NCBI RefSeq assembly: GCF_007713705.1
Contig: NZ_VMSJ01000001.1
Location: forward strand, 496,001-560,000
Origin: Salinicoccus cyprini
GTDB taxonomy: Bacteria; Bacillota; Bacilli; Staphylococcales; Salinicoccaceae
DNA: 64,000 nucleotides
Reading direction: 5' to 3'
The notes beneath the pieces are model-generated. The model was not told where the DNA came from and made no database searches. It saw only the letters and a program-made list of their open reading frames with translations. The position numbers and the translations under genes are program-made. How positions within the stretch are numbered: position 1 is the stretch's first letter; each line of letters opens with the position of its first letter. Positions 47,258 through 57,151 of the stretch are shown in pieces.

Positions 47258-48025
47258 ATGAACCTACTACAGAAAACAAGAGAGATCAATAAGCTTATAC
47301 AAAGCAACCACGGCGTTAAAGTCGACTTCAAGGAAGTATCCGAAAAAGTGAGCCGGGTGCTCGAGTGCAACGTATTCATCGTTTCAAGACGCGGCAAGCT
47401 GCTTGGATATGGCATCAATCAGAAGATTGAAAATGATCGTATCGTCGACATGCTGGAAGAAAGAAGATTCCCTGACGAATATGTGGATAAAATCATGAGA
47501 ATCAGCGAAACACAGGAAAATATCGAGTTTGAAGATGAACTGACGGTCTTCCCGACAGAAGATTCCTTCCAGGACTCCGAAACTTGCATCGTACCGATAT
47601 TCGGTGGCGGCGAGCGACTTGGTACACTCGTCCTCGGCCGTGTATCCAAAGCCTTCCATGAAGATGATCTGGTACTTGCAGAGTATGCCGGCACAGTGGT
47701 AGGCATGGAGATTCTCCGCGAGAAGCAGGAAGAGATCGAGCAGAAAGCGCGTGACAAGGCGAGCATCGCCATGGCGATCCGTTCCCTGTCCTATTCCGAA
47801 AGGGAAGCAATCGAGCATATCTTCGATGAGCTGGATGCGGATGAAGGTCTGCTTGTAGCGTCAAAAGTTGCTGACCGGGTCGGCATTACACGTTCCGTCA
47901 TCGTCAATGCACTGCGTAAACTTGAAAGTGCCGGTGTCATCGAATCCCGTTCCCTCGGCATGAAAGGGACATTCATCAAGGTCAAGAAAGAGGACTTCCT
48001 GCCTGAACTCAGAAAAGAAAGCTAA
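47258..48025 (+). CDS. codY: GTP-sensing global transcriptional repressor CodY
   Basis: The ATG at 47258 follows AAAGGAG; an upstream in-frame start lies within hslU. The 255-residue protein has an N-terminal GAF domain that binds branched-chain amino acids and a C-terminal winged helix-turn-helix (about 200-250; [20 protein letters not shown]). CodY represses nitrogen, amino acid and virulence genes when GTP and BCAA are high. xerC-hslV-hslU-codY is a conserved operon. Confidence 0.97.
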   Translation: MNLLQKTREINKLIQSNHGVKVDFKEVSEKVSRVLECNVFIVSRRGKLLGYGINQKIENDRIVDMLEERRFPDEYVDKIMRISETQENIEFEDELTVFPTEDSFQDSETCIVPIFGGGERLGTLVLGRVSKAFHEDDLVLAEYAGTVVGMEILREKQEEIEQKARDKASIAMAIRSLSYSEREAIEHIFDELDADEGLLVASKVADRVGITRSVIVNALRKLESAGVIESRSLGMKGTFIKVKKEDFLPELRKES

Positions 48026-48041
48026 ACAGCAATCTGGGGGT

Positions 48042-48070
48042 TTGATTTACAAGACTATATATGTTATAGT
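48042..48070 (+). promoter_or_regulatory. Promoter of rpsB
   Basis: TTGATT (48042-48047), 17-base spacer and TATAGT (48065-48070) with an extended -10 TGt at 48062-48064. It lies after codY and gives a leader of about 105 bases. Confidence 0.7.
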
Positions 48071-48077
48071 ATTAAAC

Positions 48078-48182
48078 GGCTGAAAACAGCCCACTACACA
48101 CAGTAGAGTGAATTGGAGACTGGTGCCTTGCGGTCGTTTCCAAAGCTGTACTGGAGGAAAAAACCAGAGGAGGAAATTAATC
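48078..48182 (+). promoter_or_regulatory. Structured rpsB leader
   Basis: The leader contains possible hairpins GGCTGAAAACAGCC and CACTAC...GTAGAGTG, and ACTGGTGCC may pair with the later AACCAG. An upstream GGAGG and the true AGAGGAGG site follow. The layout suggests S2 autoregulation, but I cannot match it to a known class. Confidence 0.4.
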
Positions 48183-48947
48183 ATGGCAGTAATTACTATG
48201 AAGCAACTGCTTGAAGCTGGTGTACATTTCGGTCACCAGACACGTCGTTGGAATCCTAAGATGAAGAGATACATCTTCACGGAAAGAAACGGCATCTACA
48301 TCATCGATCTGCAGAAGACAGTCAAAAAAGTAGGGGAAGCTTACGATTTCGTTAAAAGCATCTCTGAAGAAGGCGGAAAAGTTCTGTTTGTTGGTACTAA
48401 GAAACAGGCTCAGGACGCAATTAAAGAAGAAGCGGAGCGCGCTGGTCAACTCTACGTCAACCAAAGATGGCTCGGTGGTATTCTGACGAACTACAAGACA
48501 ATTTCAAAGCGTATCAAACGCATCAATGAAATTGAAAAGATGGAAGCTGACGGCACATTTGAAGTACTTCCTAAGAAAGAAGTCATGGAACTTCGCAAAG
48601 AATACGATCGTCTGATCAAATTCCTCGGCGGTATCCGCGACATGAAGGAAATGCCTAAAGCACTCTTCATTGTAGACCCTAGAAAAGAACGCAATGCAAT
48701 CATGGAAGCTAAAAAACTCAACATTCCGATCGTCGCAATGGTTGATACCAACTGTGATCCGGATGAAATCGACTACGTTATTCCTGCAAACGATGACGCT
48801 ATCCGTGCTGTCAGACTCATGACAAGCAAGATGGCTGACGCAGTCCTCGAAGGACAGCGTGGCGTATCTGATGAAGAAGTCGCTGCAGAACAGAACATCA
48901 ATATGGACGAAAGTTCAGAAGAGGCTGTAGAAGCAGGCGAAAGATAA
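48183..48947 (+). CDS. rpsB: 30S ribosomal protein S2
   Basis: The ATG at 48183 ([20 protein letters not shown]) follows AGAGGAGG; the longer frame is leader. The 254-residue protein has the standard uS2 sequence ([19 protein letters not shown]) plus an acidic tail. The gene has more A/T-ending codons than the neighbours, as expected for high expression. Confidence 0.98.
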   Translation: MAVITMKQLLEAGVHFGHQTRRWNPKMKRYIFTERNGIYIIDLQKTVKKVGEAYDFVKSISEEGGKVLFVGTKKQAQDAIKEEAERAGQLYVNQRWLGGILTNYKTISKRIKRINEIEKMEADGTFEVLPKKEVMELRKEYDRLIKFLGGIRDMKEMPKALFIVDPRKERNAIMEAKKLNIPIVAMVDTNCDPDEIDYVIPANDDAIRAVRLMTSKMADAVLEGQRGVSDEEVAAEQNINMDESSEEAVEAGER

Positions 48948-48960
48948 TAAAGTGTTTGAC

Positions 48961-48996
48961 AATGGTGATAAGTAGCTTATTCTTATCACCATTTTT
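48961..48996 (+). terminator. Hairpin between rpsB and tsf
   Basis: A 12-base stem AATGGTGATAAG (48961-48972) with CTTATCACCATT (48982-48993), then TTTAA. It probably attenuates read-through into tsf. Confidence 0.8.
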
Positions 48997-49048
48997 AAAA
49001 GATGGGAAGCTTTTCCCGGTCAATAATACGATTCCAGGAGGATGAAAA

Positions 49049-49927
49049 ATGGCTATTTCTGCAAAATTGGTTAAAGAACTGCGTGAAAAAACAGGCGCTG
49101 GCATGATGGATTGTAAAAAGGCGCTTCAGGAAACTGATGGTGACCTCGACAAAGCGGTAGACTATCTCCGTGAAAAAGGGATCTCTAAAGCTGCTAAAAA
49201 AGCAGACCGTATCGCTGCTGAAGGTATCGTCCATGTGGCATCCAAAGGCAATGACGGTGTCATCGTGGAAATCAACTCTGAAACCGACTTCGTTGCACGC
49301 AACGTCGAGTTCCAGCAGCTTGTCAAAGATATCGCAGATCACATCCTTGAAACTAAACCTGCTGATATTGAAGCACTCAACGCTTCTGAAATGAATGGCA
49401 AGAAGGTTGAAGATGTCATGAACGAAGCAGTCGCTAAAATTGGTGAAAAGCTCACTCTTAGAAGATTCGCTCTTGCTGAGAAGACGGATAACGACGCATT
49501 CGGCGAATACCTCCACATGGGTGGACGCATCGGTGTGCTTACACTTGTTGAAGGTTCAACTGATTTCCAGGCAGCAAAAGATGTTGCTATGCATGCTGCA
49601 GCACTGAATCCTAAATATGTCTCCAAAGACCAGGTATCACAGGAAGAACTTGAGCACGAAAGAGAAGTTCTGAAACAGCAGGCCCTTAATGAAGGCAAGC
49701 CTGAGAAGATCGTCGACAAGATGGTGGAAGGCAGAATGCGCAAGTATCTCGAAGAGATCTGCATTGTGGACCAGCCATTCGTCAAAGATGCTGACCAGAC
49801 TGTTGAACAGTTCCTGAAATCAAAAGGTGGAGAACTCAAAAACTTCATCCGCTTTGAAGTGGGCGAAGGCCTCGAGAAAAGACAGGAAAACTTCGCAGAC
49901 GAAGTTATGGGTCAAGTGAATAAATAA
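49049..49927 (+). CDS. tsf: Translation elongation factor Ts
   Basis: A 292-residue EF-Ts starting [20 protein letters not shown], with the TDFVARN motif. It exchanges GDP for GTP on EF-Tu. The ribosome site is CCAGGAGGATG. It follows rpsB after a hairpin and ends at a strong terminator. Confidence 0.98.
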   Translation: MAISAKLVKELREKTGAGMMDCKKALQETDGDLDKAVDYLREKGISKAAKKADRIAAEGIVHVASKGNDGVIVEINSETDFVARNVEFQQLVKDIADHILETKPADIEALNASEMNGKKVEDVMNEAVAKIGEKLTLRRFALAEKTDNDAFGEYLHMGGRIGVLTLVEGSTDFQAAKDVAMHAAALNPKYVSKDQVSQEELEHEREVLKQQALNEGKPEKIVDKMVEGRMRKYLEEICIVDQPFVKDADQTVEQFLKSKGGELKNFIRFEVGEGLEKRQENFADEVMGQVNK

Positions 49928-49928
49928 T

Positions 49929-49954
49929 AAAAAGACACTTCGGTGTCTTTTTTT
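49929..49954 (+). terminator. Terminator after tsf
   Basis: Stem AAAAAGACAC with GTGTCTTTTT around a TTCG tetraloop, then T. Confidence 0.95.
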
Positions 49955-49995
49955 CTAAACAGATAGAACATTAAATTATGTAAGGATGGAGACAT

Positions 49996-50718
49996 ATGCC
50001 TGAGACTTCCAAATATAAACGTATTGTACTGAAACTGAGTGGAGAGGCCCTGGCTGGAAACGATGGTTTCGGCATCAACCCGGTCGTAATCAAGAATATT
50101 GCAGAGCAGGTTGCAGATGCCAAAAGTCTTGGTGTAGAGATTGCCGTCATCGTCGGTGGCGGCAACATATGGCGCGGAAAAGTAGGCAGTGATCTTGGTA
50201 TGGACCGTGGGACTGCGGACTATATGGGAATGCTTGCGACAGTAATGAATTCCCTTGCGCTGCAGGATAGTCTGGAGCAGCTGGGCTGTGAAACACGCGT
50301 GCTTACATCGATCGAGATGAAACAGGTTGCTGAACCCTATATCAGAAGGCGTGCAATCAGACACCTTGAAAAGGATCGCATCGTCATTTTTGCAGCCGGC
50401 ATCGGCAACCCGTACTTCTCCACCGACACTACAGCTGCGCTCCGTGCAGCTGAAGTGGAGGCGGATGTCATCCTGATGGGTAAAAACAATGTGGATGGTG
50501 TCTATTCAGCTGATCCGAAGCTCGATACGACTGCCTTCAAGTACGATACACTGACGTATATGGAAATGCTGCAGGAGAATCTGCAGGTCATGGATGCGAC
50601 TGCTTCATCCTTCTGCATGGACAATGATATACCGCTTGTGGTATTTTCGATTACAGAAGATGGCAACATCAAACGTGCTGTTTCAGGTGAGACGATCGGT
50701 ACGGAAATCAAAAAGTAA
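49996..50718 (+). CDS. pyrH: UMP kinase
   Basis: A 240-residue amino-acid-kinase-family UMP kinase with [20 protein letters not shown] and the [12 protein letters not shown] segment. It makes UDP and is a checkpoint in pyrimidine supply. It sits between tsf and frr as in most Firmicutes. Confidence 0.97.
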   Translation: MPETSKYKRIVLKLSGEALAGNDGFGINPVVIKNIAEQVADAKSLGVEIAVIVGGGNIWRGKVGSDLGMDRGTADYMGMLATVMNSLALQDSLEQLGCETRVLTSIEMKQVAEPYIRRRAIRHLEKDRIVIFAAGIGNPYFSTDTTAALRAAEVEADVILMGKNNVDGVYSADPKLDTTAFKYDTLTYMEMLQENLQVMDATASSFCMDNDIPLVVFSITEDGNIKRAVSGETIGTEIKK

Positions 50719-50733
50719 TGGGAGAGAACTAGT

Positions 50734-51291
50734 ATGAGTGAATCTGTCTTGAAAGATACGAAATCGAAGATGCAGAAATCTTTGGACAACCTGAGCCGTG
50801 AACTGGCTGCAATCCGCACAGGCCGGGCGAATGCGAACATGCTCGACCGTGTAACGGTCGACTACTACGGTGCTCAGACACCAGTCAACCAGCTTGCAGG
50901 CATTTCGGTGCCGGAAGCACGGATGATCACAGTGACACCTTACGACAAAGGTTCCGTGGATGATGTATTGAAAGCCATCCAGCAGGCAGACCTTGGTGTC
51001 AACCCGACAAGCGATGGTACGATGATCCGCATCACTGTCCCTCAGCTGACTGAAGAACGCCGCAAGGAGTTCGTTAAAGATGCACGCAAGGAAGGCGAGA
51101 ATGCCAAAGTTGCAGTGCGTAATGTCCGTCGCGATGCCAACGATGAACTGAAAAGCCTCCAGAAGGATGGGGAGCTCACAGAAGATGATCTGAAAGGCTA
51201 CACGGAGGATGTCCAGCAGCTGACAAACGACTATATCGTGAAAATCGACAAGATGTGTGATGAAAAAGAAAGCAATATCATGGAAGTCTGA
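50734..51291 (+). CDS. frr: Ribosome recycling factor
   Basis: A 185-residue tRNA-mimic protein with the family signature [23 protein letters not shown] and a long coiled coil at both ends. With EF-G it splits post-termination ribosomes. It begins 15 bases after pyrH and ends at a terminator. Confidence 0.97.
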   Translation: MSESVLKDTKSKMQKSLDNLSRELAAIRTGRANANMLDRVTVDYYGAQTPVNQLAGISVPEARMITVTPYDKGSVDDVLKAIQQADLGVNPTSDGTMIRITVPQLTEERRKEFVKDARKEGENAKVAVRNVRRDANDELKSLQKDGELTEDDLKGYTEDVQQLTNDYIVKIDKMCDEKESNIMEV

Positions 51292-51304
51292 TTCATTATC
51301 CAAA

Positions 51305-51331
51305 GGGCAGGATTTTCCTGCCTGTTTTTTT
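51305..51331 (+). terminator. Terminator after frr
   Basis: Stem GGCAGG (51306-51311) with CCTGCC (51317-51322) around ATTTT, then TGTTTTTTTAT. Confidence 0.9.
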
Positions 51332-51420
51332 ATGTCCTCTATTCTGTGGTAGAATAAAGTGATTGAGGACTCCATATTATCAATGTATACTAATAATTAT
51401 AATGCTTCAGGAGGATTGTT

Positions 51421-52173
51421 ATGTTTGGTTGGAAGAAGCACAAGAAGACCGATTCCGATAAAGCGCTGCCCGAACATATCGCCATCATCATGGATGGAAA
51501 TGGAAGGTATGCCAAAAAGAAAAATAAACCAAGAGTGCATGGTCACTATGAAGGCATGCAGAATGTAAAGAGCATTACAAGGCATGCTTCGGATCTCGGT
51601 ATAAAGTATCTGACACTATATGCTTTTTCCACAGAGAACTGGTCCCGGCCGAAAAGTGAAGTAAGCTATCTGATGAAGCTGCCGGGAGATTTTCTAGGGA
51701 CATTCCTGCCTGAGCTCATCGAGAAGAACGTCAGGATAACGACCATCGGAAACCTGGATGGCCTGCCCATACATACGACGAAAGCAGTACGGCATGCAGT
51801 GGAGAAGACGGCTCACAACACGGGGCTCAATCTCATATTTGCACTCAACTATGGTGGGCGTGATGAACTGATACAGGCTTTCCAGGTGATGGCCGAGCAG
51901 GTATCCAATGGAGAACTTGCAGCACGTGAAATTACACCAGAGATGGTGGACAGCCATCTGATGACATCCAGTGTACCTGATCCGGAAATGCTCATACGCA
52001 CCAGCGGAGAATACAGATTGAGCAACTTCCTGCTGTGGCAGTCATCATACAGCGAACTTTTTTTCACAAATACGCTGTGGCCGGAATTCACAACAGATGA
52101 ACTCGACCATATGATTTCCCAATACCGCAAACGTGAGAGAAGGTTCGGGGGACTTAACCAGGAGGAGGAATGA
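51421..52173 (+). CDS. uppS: Undecaprenyl pyrophosphate synthase
   Basis: A 250-residue cis-prenyltransferase with the signature [15 protein letters not shown] at the front and [15 protein letters not shown] near the end. It builds the C55 carrier lipid for peptidoglycan and teichoic acid. The ATG follows CAGGAGG. It begins the uppS-cdsA-dxr-rseP-proS group. Confidence 0.97.
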   Translation: MFGWKKHKKTDSDKALPEHIAIIMDGNGRYAKKKNKPRVHGHYEGMQNVKSITRHASDLGIKYLTLYAFSTENWSRPKSEVSYLMKLPGDFLGTFLPELIEKNVRITTIGNLDGLPIHTTKAVRHAVEKTAHNTGLNLIFALNYGGRDELIQAFQVMAEQVSNGELAAREITPEMVDSHLMTSSVPDPEMLIRTSGEYRLSNFLLWQSSYSELFFTNTLWPEFTTDELDHMISQYRKRERRFGGLNQEEE

Positions 52174-52174
52174 C

Positions 52175-52963
52175 ATGAAGACACGGACAATCACTGCAAT
52201 ACTCGCACTGTTGATTTTTGTACCTATTGTTGTCCTTGGTTCATGGCCGCTGCTCATCGCAGTCTTTCTTCTGGCCTATACTGCCCTGTATGAAATACTC
52301 AAGATGAACCGGATCCATATATTCTCCATACCGGGCATGCTGTCGATGGTGGCACTCTTCATCATCATGATGCCGCAGGACGCCTATATGCCCCATATAT
52401 CGGTCTTCCAGGTGGATCTCATCATTGTCATGGCACTGCTGATGCTGAGCTTTACGGTAATCAGCAAGAACAGGTTTTCTTTTGTGGATATGGGTTTCTG
52501 CGTCCTTGCAGTCGCCTATGTCGGCATCGGCTTCATGTATTTCTATGAAACGCGGGAAGCCGGCATCATCTACATACTATATGGCCTTCTGATCGTCTGG
52601 GTGACGGATACCGGTGCCTATCTTTTCGGACGCGCCATGGGAAACCGGAAACTCTGGCCCCAGATCAGCCCGAACAAGACAGTGGAAGGATTCCTTGGCG
52701 GCATCTTCTGCAGTGTCCTGCTGGCCTTGATCTTCTATTTTACAGGCTGGATTGATGAAATAAACATATTCCTGCTCCTTGTACTTACCATGATCCTCAG
52801 CATGTCGGGCCAGCTCGGAGATCTCGTCGAATCCGCTCTGAAACGCCATTTCGACATCAAGGACTCAGGTCAGCTCCTACCCGGACACGGCGGGGTTCTG
52901 GACCGTTTCGACAGCTTCATTTTCGTTCTGCCGCTGATGAACATCCTGCCGCTGATAAACTAA
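52175..52963 (+). CDS. cdsA: Phosphatidate cytidylyltransferase
   Basis: I choose the ATG at 52175, one base after the uppS stop and behind GGAGGAGG. The 262-residue protein has about eight membrane helices and the CDP-DAG synthase signature near the C-terminus ([20 protein letters not shown]). It makes CDP-diacylglycerol. Confidence 0.96.
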   Translation: MKTRTITAILALLIFVPIVVLGSWPLLIAVFLLAYTALYEILKMNRIHIFSIPGMLSMVALFIIMMPQDAYMPHISVFQVDLIIVMALLMLSFTVISKNRFSFVDMGFCVLAVAYVGIGFMYFYETREAGIIYILYGLLIVWVTDTGAYLFGRAMGNRKLWPQISPNKTVEGFLGGIFCSVLLALIFYFTGWIDEINIFLLLVLTMILSMSGQLGDLVESALKRHFDIKDSGQLLPGHGGVLDRFDSFIFVLPLMNILPLIN

Positions 52964-52984
52964 ACCGAAATACAGGTGAACTCA

Positions 52985-54109
52985 ATGAAAACAATTTCCA
53001 TTCTAGGGGCAACAGGCTCCGTCGGTACCCAGGCCCTGACGGTGATAGCGAATAATCCCGATCATTTCAGGCTTGGCAGCATCTCAATCGGCACCAATAC
53101 AGCTCGTCTTGAGGAGATCCTTGAAATATTCACCCCTGCGCTTGTCAGCGTCGGCAATGACGCCGATCGTTCTCGCCTTGCGGCCAAGTATCCGCATATC
53201 GAATTCACTTTCGGCCCTGGCGGGCTGCTTGAAGTGGCGAGGGATGATTCCGACCTTCTCCTTACAGCCATCATGGGGAGCGTCGGACTTGAGCCGACAC
53301 TTGCTGCAATCGAGTCCGGCAAGGATATTGCACTTGCCAACAAGGAGACGCTTGTTGCTGCCGGTGAGATTGTCATGGCAAAAGCGAAAGAGAAGAATGT
53401 ATCGATAATTCCGGTGGATTCGGAGCACTCTGCGATATTCCAGTGCCTGCGTGGCGAGAATAGAAGTGAGATGAAGCGTATTATTCTGACAGCAAGCGGA
53501 GGGTCATTCCGGGACCTGTCACGGAGCGAGCTTTCTGATGTGACGCTCGAACGGGCACTTGACCATCCGAACTGGTCGATGGGACGCAAGATCACCATCG
53601 ATTCGGCAACGATGATGAACAAGGGGCTTGAAGTCATTGAAGCGAAATGGCTGTTCGATGCGGAAGTCGACCAGATTTCCACCATTCTGCATCGCGAAAG
53701 CACCATCCATTCCATGGTGGAATTTGTCGACAACAGCATCATGGCACAGATGGGCACGCCGGATATGAAGACAGTCATCCAGTTCGCCTTCAGCCACCCG
53801 GAGCGGCTGCCGACAAACCAGCAGCTGGATCTCGATGCACTCAGCCAGCTGAATTTCAGGCCGATGGATCTCGAGCGCTTCAGGATGCTCGCACTCGCCT
53901 ATGATGCCATCCGCACGGGCGGCACGATGCCTGCTGTCATGAATGCAGCGAATGAATACGCAGTGAACCGTTTCCTGAATGGAGAGCTTTCGTTTCTTGA
54001 AATAGAAGAGATTGTCGAATCCCGTATGCAGAGTCATGATCCGGTAAAGAATCCGGATCTCGATACGATTCTATACTATGACCGGCTGTACAAGTCTGAT
54101 ATGAGGTGA
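52985..54109 (+). CDS. dxr: 1-deoxy-D-xylulose 5-phosphate reductoisomerase
   Basis: I choose the ATG at 52985 (MKTISILGATGSVG) after AGGTGA; a GTG three codons upstream overlaps that site. The 374-residue enzyme has the NADPH loop GATGSVG, NKETLVAAG and the metal motif PVDSEHSAIFQ. It marks the MEP route to isoprenoids, feeding UppS. S. aureus uses the mevalonate route and lacks dxr, so this differs. Confidence 0.97.
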   Translation: MKTISILGATGSVGTQALTVIANNPDHFRLGSISIGTNTARLEEILEIFTPALVSVGNDADRSRLAAKYPHIEFTFGPGGLLEVARDDSDLLLTAIMGSVGLEPTLAAIESGKDIALANKETLVAAGEIVMAKAKEKNVSIIPVDSEHSAIFQCLRGENRSEMKRIILTASGGSFRDLSRSELSDVTLERALDHPNWSMGRKITIDSATMMNKGLEVIEAKWLFDAEVDQISTILHRESTIHSMVEFVDNSIMAQMGTPDMKTVIQFAFSHPERLPTNQQLDLDALSQLNFRPMDLERFRMLALAYDAIRTGGTMPAVMNAANEYAVNRFLNGELSFLEIEEIVESRMQSHDPVKNPDLDTILYYDRLYKSDMR

Positions 54110-54113
54110 TTGA

Positions 54114-55397
54114 ATGACCGGTATTCTAGCTTTTATTGTTGTTTTTGGTGTGCTTGTGACAGTACACGAACTGGGGCACCTGATCTTCGCCAAACGGGCA
54201 GGAATCATGTGCCCTGAATTTGCTATCGGCATGGGACCCAAAATCTTTTCCTACAAATATAATGACACACTCTATACTGTAAGATTGCTTCCAGTCGGCG
54301 GCTACGTCAGGATGGCTTCAGAAGAGATGGAGATCAATCCGTTGAACGCCGGCATGCGTGTGCAGCTGAAGACGAACGAAAGCAATGAAATTACGCACAT
54401 CATCCTCGATGACAAGCATAACTTCACACAGATCGAAGAAGTGGAAGTCATCGATTCGGATATAACTAAAGACATGTTCATCCGTGCGAGCCGTCTGCAT
54501 GATGGCGAAGAGGTGACATACCCGCTCTCGCACGAAGCGTATTTCGTCGAGAATTCCCAGCTTGAACGTATCGCACCGAGGACGGCACGCTTTGAATCCA
54601 AGTCGGTCTGGCATCGTTTCATGACATTGGCCGCCGGTCCGCTGATGAACTTCGTACTTGCCTTTGCACTGTTTACACTGCTGTTCTACATGCAGGGCAA
54701 ACCTTCCGAGGAGCCGGTCGTCGGCCTTGTCGCCGAAGATACACCCGCTGAGGAAGCAGGACTTCGGGCAGGCGACCGTCTTGAAACGATCAACGGCGAA
54801 CCGGTGGAAAGCTGGGGCAACATGACGTCGATCATACAGGAAGAGGGCGGCCAGCCGCTTGATATCACCGTTTCAAATGATGGCGGGGAACGACAGGTCG
54901 AACTGACACCGGTAGTGGATGTTACCGAACTGCCTGACGGCACGACGAGTGAACGGCTGATCATCGGCATCGGGCAGGACATGGAACATGGTGTCATATC
55001 CCCGATACTGTGGGGAGCCGAGCAGACCTATGAGATGGGGACGATGATATTCCGACTTGTCGTCCAGATGTTTGCAAGTATTGTCGACGGCACGTTCTCG
55101 TTCGATATGCTGAACGGTCCGGTCGGCATCTATAAGGTGACGGAACAGGTCGCGGCCCAGGGGCTGATCACACTGATCAACTTTACCGCAATACTCAGCG
55201 TCAACCTCGGCATCATGAATCTGCTGCCGATTCCGGCACTGGATGGGGGACGCATCCTGTTTGTCCTATATGAAGGCATCTTCAGAAAACCGCTGAATAA
55301 GAAAGTCGAACTGAACATACAGCTTGTCGGTGTCCTGTTCCTGCTTATGGTCATGATTCTTGTAACATGGAATGATATAAAGACATTTTTCCTTTAG
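54114..55397 (+). CDS. rseP: RseP/RasP family site-2 intramembrane metalloprotease
   Basis: A 427-residue protein with catalytic HELGH (His18, Glu19, His22) in the first membrane helix, a PDZ domain (about 200-270) and the second metal motif NLLPIPALDGG. It cleaves anti-sigma factors and signal-peptide remnants in the membrane. It is four bases after dxr and twelve before proS. Confidence 0.96.
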   Translation: MTGILAFIVVFGVLVTVHELGHLIFAKRAGIMCPEFAIGMGPKIFSYKYNDTLYTVRLLPVGGYVRMASEEMEINPLNAGMRVQLKTNESNEITHIILDDKHNFTQIEEVEVIDSDITKDMFIRASRLHDGEEVTYPLSHEAYFVENSQLERIAPRTARFESKSVWHRFMTLAAGPLMNFVLAFALFTLLFYMQGKPSEEPVVGLVAEDTPAEEAGLRAGDRLETINGEPVESWGNMTSIIQEEGGQPLDITVSNDGGERQVELTPVVDVTELPDGTTSERLIIGIGQDMEHGVISPILWGAEQTYEMGTMIFRLVVQMFASIVDGTFSFDMLNGPVGIYKVTEQVAAQGLITLINFTAILSVNLGIMNLLPIPALDGGRILFVLYEGIFRKPLNKKVELNIQLVGVLFLLMVMILVTWNDIKTFFL

Positions 55398-55408
55398 GAG
55401 TGAAATGA

Positions 55409-57097
55409 ATGAGACAATCCAGAATGTTTATACCTACAATGAGAGAAACCCCTCAGGACGCAGAAAGTCTGAGTCATCGTCTGATGCTGAAGGCGGGCAT
55501 GATCAAGCAGATGGCGAGCGGCATATACACGTATCTGCCGATCACAAAGCTCGTCCTCAATAATATCGAGCAGATCGTCAGGGAAGAGATGAACGCCATC
55601 GGCGGTGTGGAGATCCACATGCCGGTGCTGCATCCGAAGGAACTGTGGCAGGAATCCGGACGCTGGGATGCCTACGGCAGAGAGCTGATGCGGATGAAGG
55701 ATCGCCACGATCGCGACTTCGCACTTGGACCGACACATGAGGAAATCATTACTGCACTTCTGCGCGATGAGCTGAAAAGCTATAAGAAGCTGCCGTTGAC
55801 GCTGTTCCAGATCCAGACCAAGTTCCGCGACGAACTGCGCCCGCGCTTCGGGCTGCTGCGCGGCAGGGAGTTCATCATGAAGGATGCATACTCCTTCCAC
55901 AGCGACGAAGCATCACTCGATGAAACGTATCATGACATGTACAATGCCTATTCGAACATCTTCTCCCGTCTTGAGCTGAACTACCGTGCGGTTGAAGCGG
56001 ATTCCGGCGCCATCGGCGGCAGCCATACACACGAATTCATGGCACTCGCCGACATCGGTGAGGATACGATCGTCTATACGGATGGCAGCAACTATGCCGC
56101 CAATATAGAGAAGGCGGGATGCCCGGTTCCTGACCATGCTGAAATCAGCAGCAGCAAGGAAATCGAGAAGGTGGAGACACCGGGCGTTTCAAGCTGTGCC
56201 ACTCTCGCTGAACATCTTGGCATCGAACTGGAAGAGACGACGAAGACGATGATCATGCGCATCGGCAATGACTACGCCATGATACTGCTCCGTGGTGATC
56301 ACGAGCTGAACGACATCAAAGTGAAGTCGTATTTCAAGACGGACGATGTCGACTTTGCGACGGATGAGGAGATCAGCAATCTGCTCGATGCCGCACCAGG
56401 CAGCCTCGGTCCCGTCCACACCGATCTTCCGGTCTATCTGGACCACCAGGTACGGAACATGCAGGACTACCCGACAGGTGCCAACGAAAGCGGCTACCAC
56501 TTCATCAACGTCAATCATGAACGGGACTACGAAGTCGAGGACTATGACGACTTCCGCTTCATCACTGAAGGCGAGATGGCGCAGGATGACAGCGGTCCTG
56601 TCAAGTTCATGAAAGGCATCGAAGTCGGCCAGGTGTTCAAGCTCGGCACGAAGTATTCTGAAGCAATGAATCTGAATGTCCTTGATGAGAATGGACGCAG
56701 TACCCCTGTACTCATGGGCTGCTATGGTGTCGGTGTATCACGGACACTCTCCGCCATCATCGAAAGCCATAATGATGACCGGGGCATCATCTGGCCGAAG
56801 GCAGTGACGCCATTCGATATTCATATCATTACCGCCAACCCGAAGGATGAGGAAGGTGTCAGAATAGCCGAGGAGCTCTACGAATCACTTGGAAAAAGGT
56901 ACCGTGTGCTCTATGATGACAGAAAAGAGCGTGCAGGCGTGAAGTTTGCCGACTCCGATCTGATTGGACTGCCCTACAGGGTGGTCATCGGCCGGGGCGC
57001 CAAGGAAGGTAAAGTGGAAGTGAAGGCGAGAAACAGTGAAGAATCGATGGATCTGTCCATTGATGATGTATTGCAGTATCTGGAAGTAAACTATTAG
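55409..57097 (+). CDS. proS: Prolyl-tRNA synthetase
   Basis: A 562-residue class II synthetase, bacterial type, with motif 2 ([23 protein letters not shown] shortened as FRDELRPR...GREF), an editing insertion (about 225-385) and motif 3 (GCYGVGVSR). It charges tRNA(Pro). rseP-proS-polC is conserved in Firmicutes. Confidence 0.97.
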   Translation: MRQSRMFIPTMRETPQDAESLSHRLMLKAGMIKQMASGIYTYLPITKLVLNNIEQIVREEMNAIGGVEIHMPVLHPKELWQESGRWDAYGRELMRMKDRHDRDFALGPTHEEIITALLRDELKSYKKLPLTLFQIQTKFRDELRPRFGLLRGREFIMKDAYSFHSDEASLDETYHDMYNAYSNIFSRLELNYRAVEADSGAIGGSHTHEFMALADIGEDTIVYTDGSNYAANIEKAGCPVPDHAEISSSKEIEKVETPGVSSCATLAEHLGIELEETTKTMIMRIGNDYAMILLRGDHELNDIKVKSYFKTDDVDFATDEEISNLLDAAPGSLGPVHTDLPVYLDHQVRNMQDYPTGANESGYHFINVNHERDYEVEDYDDFRFITEGEMAQDDSGPVKFMKGIEVGQVFKLGTKYSEAMNLNVLDENGRSTPVLMGCYGVGVSRTLSAIIESHNDDRGIIWPKAVTPFDIHIITANPKDEEGVRIAEELYESLGKRYRVLYDDRKERAGVKFADSDLIGLPYRVVIGRGAKEGKVEVKARNSEESMDLSIDDVLQYLEVNY

Positions 57098-57107
57098 AAG
57101 AAGTCAT

Positions 57108-57138
57108 GCGCGTAAATCAGAGATTTACGCGCTTTTAT
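57108..57138 (+). terminator. Hairpin between proS and polC
   Basis: Perfect stem GCGCGTAAAT (57108-57117) with ATTTACGCGC (57123-57132) around CAGAG, followed by TTTTATAGGAG. The short T-run, and no promoter seen before polC, suggest partial termination. Confidence 0.75.
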
Positions 57139-57151
57139 AGGAGTGTTGCAA

